Assembly: GCA_044221805.1 (NCBI GenBank)
Contig: JBGAOK010000065.1
Span: forward strand, 1 to 19,591
Direction: 5' to 3'
DNA: 19,591 bases
DNA from: Meridianimarinicoccus sp044221805
Lineage (GTDB): Bacteria; Pseudomonadota; Alphaproteobacteria; Rhodobacterales; Rhodobacteraceae
Shown here: piece by piece, positions 17,171 to 19,591 of the stretch
Layout: each line of letters starts with the position of its first letter
Position numbering within the stretch: position 1 is the first letter of the stretch
Made by a program: the position numbers and the translations under genes
Notes under the pieces: generated by a model
Databases searched by the model: none
What the model was told of the DNA's origin: nothing
The model's input: the letters and a program-made list of their open reading frames with translations, nothing else

Positions 17171-17219
17171 CTGATCGCTTCCTGACGCCGCCGCGGTTTC
17201 CACTTCAGCTTGCCGTCAG
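17171..17219. promoter_or_regulatory. Putative response-regulator operator R1 (CTGA-N7-CTGA-N19-TCAG-N7-TCAG)
   Basis: Direct CTGA pairs 11 bp apart start at 17171 and 17182; the same pair on the other strand reads TCAG at 17205 and 17216. The 11-bp period is what OmpR-family dimers usually bind. The element sits 44 bases before the Asp-rich gene start, and a second copy with identical spacing lies at 17754-17802. I infer that the adjacent OmpR-type regulator binds it. Confidence 0.68.
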
Positions 17220-17255
17220 GAAGTGAAAAGGCCCTGCCGGGGCAGGGCCTTCGGG
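17220..17255 (-). terminator. Rho-independent terminator of the PepSY gene
   Basis: AAGGCCCTGCC at 17228-17238 is complementary to GGCAGGGCCTT at 17241-17251. In the minus-strand transcript this gives a ten-pair GC-rich stem with a tight four-base loop followed by UUUUCACUU. It begins about 38 bases after the PepSY stop codon and ends before operator R1, so it separates that gene from the Asp-rich operon. Confidence 0.8.
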
Positions 17256-17289
17256 ACGCAACGGAAGACCGGATCGGTCAGGGTCGGCG

Positions 17290-17703
17290 TCAGTCGGGGG
17301 CCGCGCTGCCGCGCGGGCCGTCGCCGGGCGGCGTCGTGCCCCGCAGACCGTCTCCCGCCTGGTGCCCGCCATCTGGCCCGCCCTTTGGCCCGGCGTCGTG
17401 GTCGTCATCGTCCTCGTCGTCGCCGTACTCGATCCCGACCACGTCCAGCGTGGCGGGGTCCAGCGTCACCTCGATCGCCCGTCCTTCGCCATCCTGCCCG
17501 AGGATCTGGTAGCAGCCGTCATCGACCCGGATCCGGCGCACCTGCCAGCCGCGGGACGCGGCCATGTCGGCCACTGCCGCGCGGGGCTGCCAGTCGGTCA
17601 TCGGCGCGCCGCAACCGTCATCTGCCCGGGCGGCCCCGGCCAGAAGCGAACCTGCCAGAAGCGTCGCGGCCAGCAGGGCCGGAATTGCCAGTGATCTCGC
17701 CAT
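17290..17703 (-). CDS. Small exported PepSY-domain protein with acidic tail
   Basis: The 137-residue product has a Sec signal peptide (SLAIPALLAATLLAGSLLAG, cut after ARA at 27) and a short PepSY-type domain at about 36-92: W..RAAVADMAASRGWQVRRIRVDDGCYQILGQ in part, then GRAIEVTLDPATLDVVGIEY. Cys31 and Cys64 could form a periplasmic disulfide. An acidic block with His, GDDEDDDDHDAG (94-105), and a Gly/Pro-rich tail follow. Proteins of this kind often sit beside two-component systems and may modulate the sensor or bind metal. I chose ATG 17703 because GGGAG lies about nine bases upstream and the signal peptide starts there; the ATG at 17742 has no such site. It is transcribed divergently from the response regulator and ends before its own terminator. 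Confidence 0.85.
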   Translation of the reverse strand: MARSLAIPALLAATLLAGSLLAGAARADDGCGAPMTDWQPRAAVADMAASRGWQVRRIRVDDGCYQILGQDGEGRAIEVTLDPATLDVVGIEYGDDEDDDDHDAGPKGGPDGGHQAGDGLRGTTPPGDGPRGSAAPD

Positions 17704-17753
17704 CGGCCAAACTCCCTTTGGCGGCCTGTCCGACACTGGCATGGGACCGGAAC

Positions 17754-17802
17754 CTGACGGAAGCCTGAAGCGAAGGCGGCGGGGCGTTCAGGCCGGCGTC
17801 AG
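17754..17802. promoter_or_regulatory. Putative response-regulator operator R2 in the divergent promoter region
   Basis: CTGA starts at 17754 and 17765, and TCAG at 17788 and 17799, the same 0/11/34/45 geometry as R1. It lies centrally in the 150-bp gap, 51 bases from the PepSY start and 52 bases from the response-regulator start, so one element could serve both directions and allow autoregulation. Confidence 0.68.
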
Positions 17803-17853
17803 CCCGGCGGGCGAGTTCCGTTGCAGCACGGGAACGGGGAAGGCCGGCGGCAC

Positions 17854-18513
17854 ATGCGCATCCTGCTGATCGAGGACGACACGGTTCTGGGCGCGGCGGT
17901 GCGCGACCAGATCGCGGGCGACGGCCAGTCGGTGGACTGGGTGACGCGGCTGGACGCGGCGCAGGCGGCGCTGGCGGGGGCGGCCTATGACCTCGTGCTG
18001 CTCGACCTGATGCTGCCCGACGGGCGCGGCCTGCCCTTCCTGAAGGCGCTCCGGGCAAGGGGCGACGTGACCCCGGCGATCATCCTGACCGCGCTCGACC
18101 AGATCTCGGACCGGATCGAGGGGCTGAATGCCGGGGCTGACGACTATATGGTCAAGCCCTTCGACCTTGCCGAACTGTCGGCCCGGATCGGATCGGTGGC
18201 GCGGCGCTATGCCGGCAACCCGAACCCGATCCTCAGCCATGGCGATCTGGACATCGACCTTGCCGCACGCTCGGTCCACCGGGCCGGGCGGCCGGTGCCG
18301 CTGACCGCCCGGGAATGGGCGTTGTTCGAGACCCTGCTGGCGCGGCCGGGGCAACTGTTCCCCAAGGCGCAGCTAGAGGAGAAGCTCTATGCCTTCGGCG
18401 CCGAGGTCGAAAGCAACACGATCGAGGTTCATGTCAGCCGGCTGCGCAAGAAGCTGGGCGCCGGGGTGATCGAGACCGAGCGCGGGCTCGGCTACCGGCT
18501 GGGCCGGGGATGA
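17854..18513 (+). CDS. OmpR-family response regulator (QseB/PmrA-like)
   Basis: This 219-residue regulator starts MRILLIEDDTVLG, has acidic pocket residues Glu7, Asp8 and Asp9, the phospho-acceptor Asp51 in LVLLDLMLPDGRG, Thr in IILTALD and Lys in MVKPFDLAELSAR. The C-terminal winged helix includes PLTAREWALFETLLARPG, NTIEVHVSRLRKKLG and the ending ETERGLGYRLGRG. The ATG at 17854 fits the family N-terminus and has GGGGAAGG upstream; earlier in-frame starts add nothing family-like. Its stop overlaps the kinase start as ATGA. It probably controls the divergent PepSY gene and the Asp-rich/DUF2271/flavoprotein/ApbE operon through R1 and R2. Which signal it answers to is unknown. Confidence 0.95.
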   Translation: MRILLIEDDTVLGAAVRDQIAGDGQSVDWVTRLDAAQAALAGAAYDLVLLDLMLPDGRGLPFLKALRARGDVTPAIILTALDQISDRIEGLNAGADDYMVKPFDLAELSARIGSVARRYAGNPNPILSHGDLDIDLAARSVHRAGRPVPLTAREWALFETLLARPGQLFPKAQLEEKLYAFGAEVESNTIEVHVSRLRKKLGAGVIETERGLGYRLGRG

Positions 18514-19591
18514 GGCGTCCGGCAAGCCTGCAGGCGCGGCTGGCGCTGGCGATCGGGCTGCTGCTGGCGCTGGCCTGGATCGCGGCGGCGACGGTGACGT
18601 CGGTGATCCTGCGCACCGAGATGGACGAGGTGTTCGACAGCACCCTGGCCGAGACGGCGCAACGGCTGTTGCCGCTGGCAGTCGTGGAGATCATCGGGCG
18701 CGAGGATGACGGCGCGCCGCAGCGGCTGGCGGCGATCCGCGGCCATGACGAGCTTTTTACCTACATCGTCCGCGATGGCGAGGGGCGCGTCCTCCTGCAG
18801 TCCCACGCCGCCGATCCCGTGGCGTTCCCGCCCTGGCAGGGGGCCGGCTTCGGCCGGACCGCGACCCACCGGCTCTACAGCGAGGAGGCGTTGCGCGGCA
18901 CGGTCCGGATCACCGTGGCCGAGCCGCTGGCGCACCGGGACGCGGTGGCGCGCGAAGTGCGCATGGGGCTGGGGCTGCCTTTGGTCCTGCTGCTGCCGCT
19001 GACGCTGGCGGCGGTGGTGGTGGCGGTCCGGTCCAGTCTGCGCCCGCTCCGGCGGTTCCGGGACGCGATGGCGGCACGGGGGGCGCGGGATCTGTCGCCG
19101 GTGGCCTCGCCCGGCCTGCCGCGCGAGATCGCGCCGGTGGCCGAGACGGTCAATGCGCTGCTGGCCCGGCTGAAGGCCGCCTTCGAGGCGGAACGCAGCT
19201 TCGCCGCCAGCGCGGCCCATGAACTGCGCACGCCGCTGGCCGGGGCGCTGGCCCAGGCCCAGCGGCTGCGGGCCGAGACGCCCGACCCCGCTGCCGCCGC
19301 CCGCGCCGGCGAGATCGAGGCGACGCTGAAGCGGCTGACCCGGCTGGCCGAGCGGCTGATGCAGCTGGCCCGGGCCGAGGGCGGGCGGCTCAGGCTGGAC
19401 CATGCCGCCGACCTGCGCCCGGTGGCGCGGATCGTGGTGGACGAGATCGCCCGGGGCAGCGGGGCGGGGCGGATCGACCTGCAGGTGCCTGACGGCCCGG
19501 TGCTGTCCGACCTCGACCCCGACGCCTTCGGGATCCTCGCCCGGAACCTGATCGACAACGCGCTGCGCCACGGCGCGGCCGAGGGCCGGGT
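18510..19591 (+). CDS. Sensor histidine kinase, partner of the preceding regulator (3' end outside window)
   Basis: The frame opens at ATG 18510, overlapping the regulator stop by four bases, and is still open at the last base, so 360 residues are visible. It has two membrane helices (about 11-31 and 152-175) around a periplasmic sensor region of some 120 residues, with VFDSTLAETAQRLLPLA near its start. A short HAMP-like linker follows, then HisKA with SAAHELRTPLAGA, the phospho-acceptor being His237. The ATPase domain begins and its N-box NLIDNALRHG (346-355) is present, while the later ATP-binding Gly motifs lie beyond the window. The arrangement matches QseC/PmrB-type kinases. It is cut by the window edge rather than broken. 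The ligand is not evident; the exported PepSY protein encoded divergently could be an input. Confidence 0.93.
   Translation, partial: MRRPASLQARLALAIGLLLALAWIAAATVTSVILRTEMDEVFDSTLAETAQRLLPLAVVEIIGREDDGAPQRLAAIRGHDELFTYIVRDGEGRVLLQSHAADPVAFPPWQGAGFGRTATHRLYSEEALRGTVRITVAEPLAHRDAVAREVRMGLGLPLVLLLPLTLAAVVVAVRSSLRPLRRFRDAMAARGARDLSPVASPGLPREIAPVAETVNALLARLKAAFEAERSFAASAAHELRTPLAGALAQAQRLRAETPDPAAAARAGEIEATLKRLTRLAERLMQLARAEGGRLRLDHAADLRPVARIVVDEIARGSGAGRIDLQVPDGPVLSDLDPDAFGILARNLIDNALRHGAAEGR

Noticed and set aside
16844..17185. Plus-strand frame with poly-Ser stretches
   Set aside because: The Ser runs are the reverse reading of the GAC/GAT codons in the Asp-rich gene; the minus-strand product has a signal peptide and operon context.
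17704..17742. ATG at 17742 as start of the PepSY protein
   Set aside because: The extra 13 residues would precede a signal peptide that starts cleanly at 17703, where a GGGAG ribosome site is present.
18492..19571. 359-codon minus-strand frame at the right end
   Set aside because: Antisense to the histidine kinase, whose His box and N-box are clear on the plus strand.

Overview
The window is GC-rich DNA, dense with short-spaced and overlapping genes, and strongly biased to G/C at third codon positions. Gene content and protein style suggest an alphaproteobacterium, most likely of the Rhodobacterales; this rests on resemblance only, with no search done. No tRNA, rRNA, IS element, phage gene or CRISPR array is visible. 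No gene-free stretch exceeds about 210 bases.

Layout. (1) 1-4777, a surface-polysaccharide segment: the 3' end of a protein with a coiled-coil and Pro/Ala-rich tail (+), then on the minus strand a large three-part protein (methyltransferase-like, family-4 glycosyltransferase, RgpF-like) followed by an NAD-dependent sugar epimerase/dehydratase. (2) 4984-12867, a complete high-affinity potassium uptake operon, kdpF-A-B-C-D-E, preceded by an extra 27-residue hydrophobic ORF. The transporter genes and the KdpD/KdpE two-component system are tightly packed, with ATGA and GTGA overlaps. (3) 12972-17127, a minus-strand operon that looks like an envelope flavin electron-transfer system: an exported Asp-rich protein, an exported DUF2271 protein with an ApbE-type flavinylation motif, a membrane PepSY/flavodoxin/NADPH-reductase fusion, and ApbE (FAD:protein FMN transferase). 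(4) 17290-19591, a small exported PepSY protein (-) with its own terminator, divergent from an OmpR-type response regulator and a histidine kinase that runs off the window end.

How regions 3 and 4 may work together (inference): cytosolic NADPH electrons pass through FAD and FMN domains and the membrane PepSY module to an FMN carried by the DUF2271 protein in the periplasm; ApbE attaches that FMN; the two acidic exported proteins may bind cations or the terminal substrate; the two-component system senses the envelope and controls the set. The best new signal is regulatory. The same 49-bp arrangement, CTGA-N7-CTGA-N19-TCAG-N7-TCAG, occurs exactly twice: once before the Asp-rich/DUF2271/PepSY/ApbE operon (17171-17219) and once in the divergent promoter region of the PepSY gene and the two-component system (17754-17802). 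That would make it one regulon with an autoregulated two-component system.
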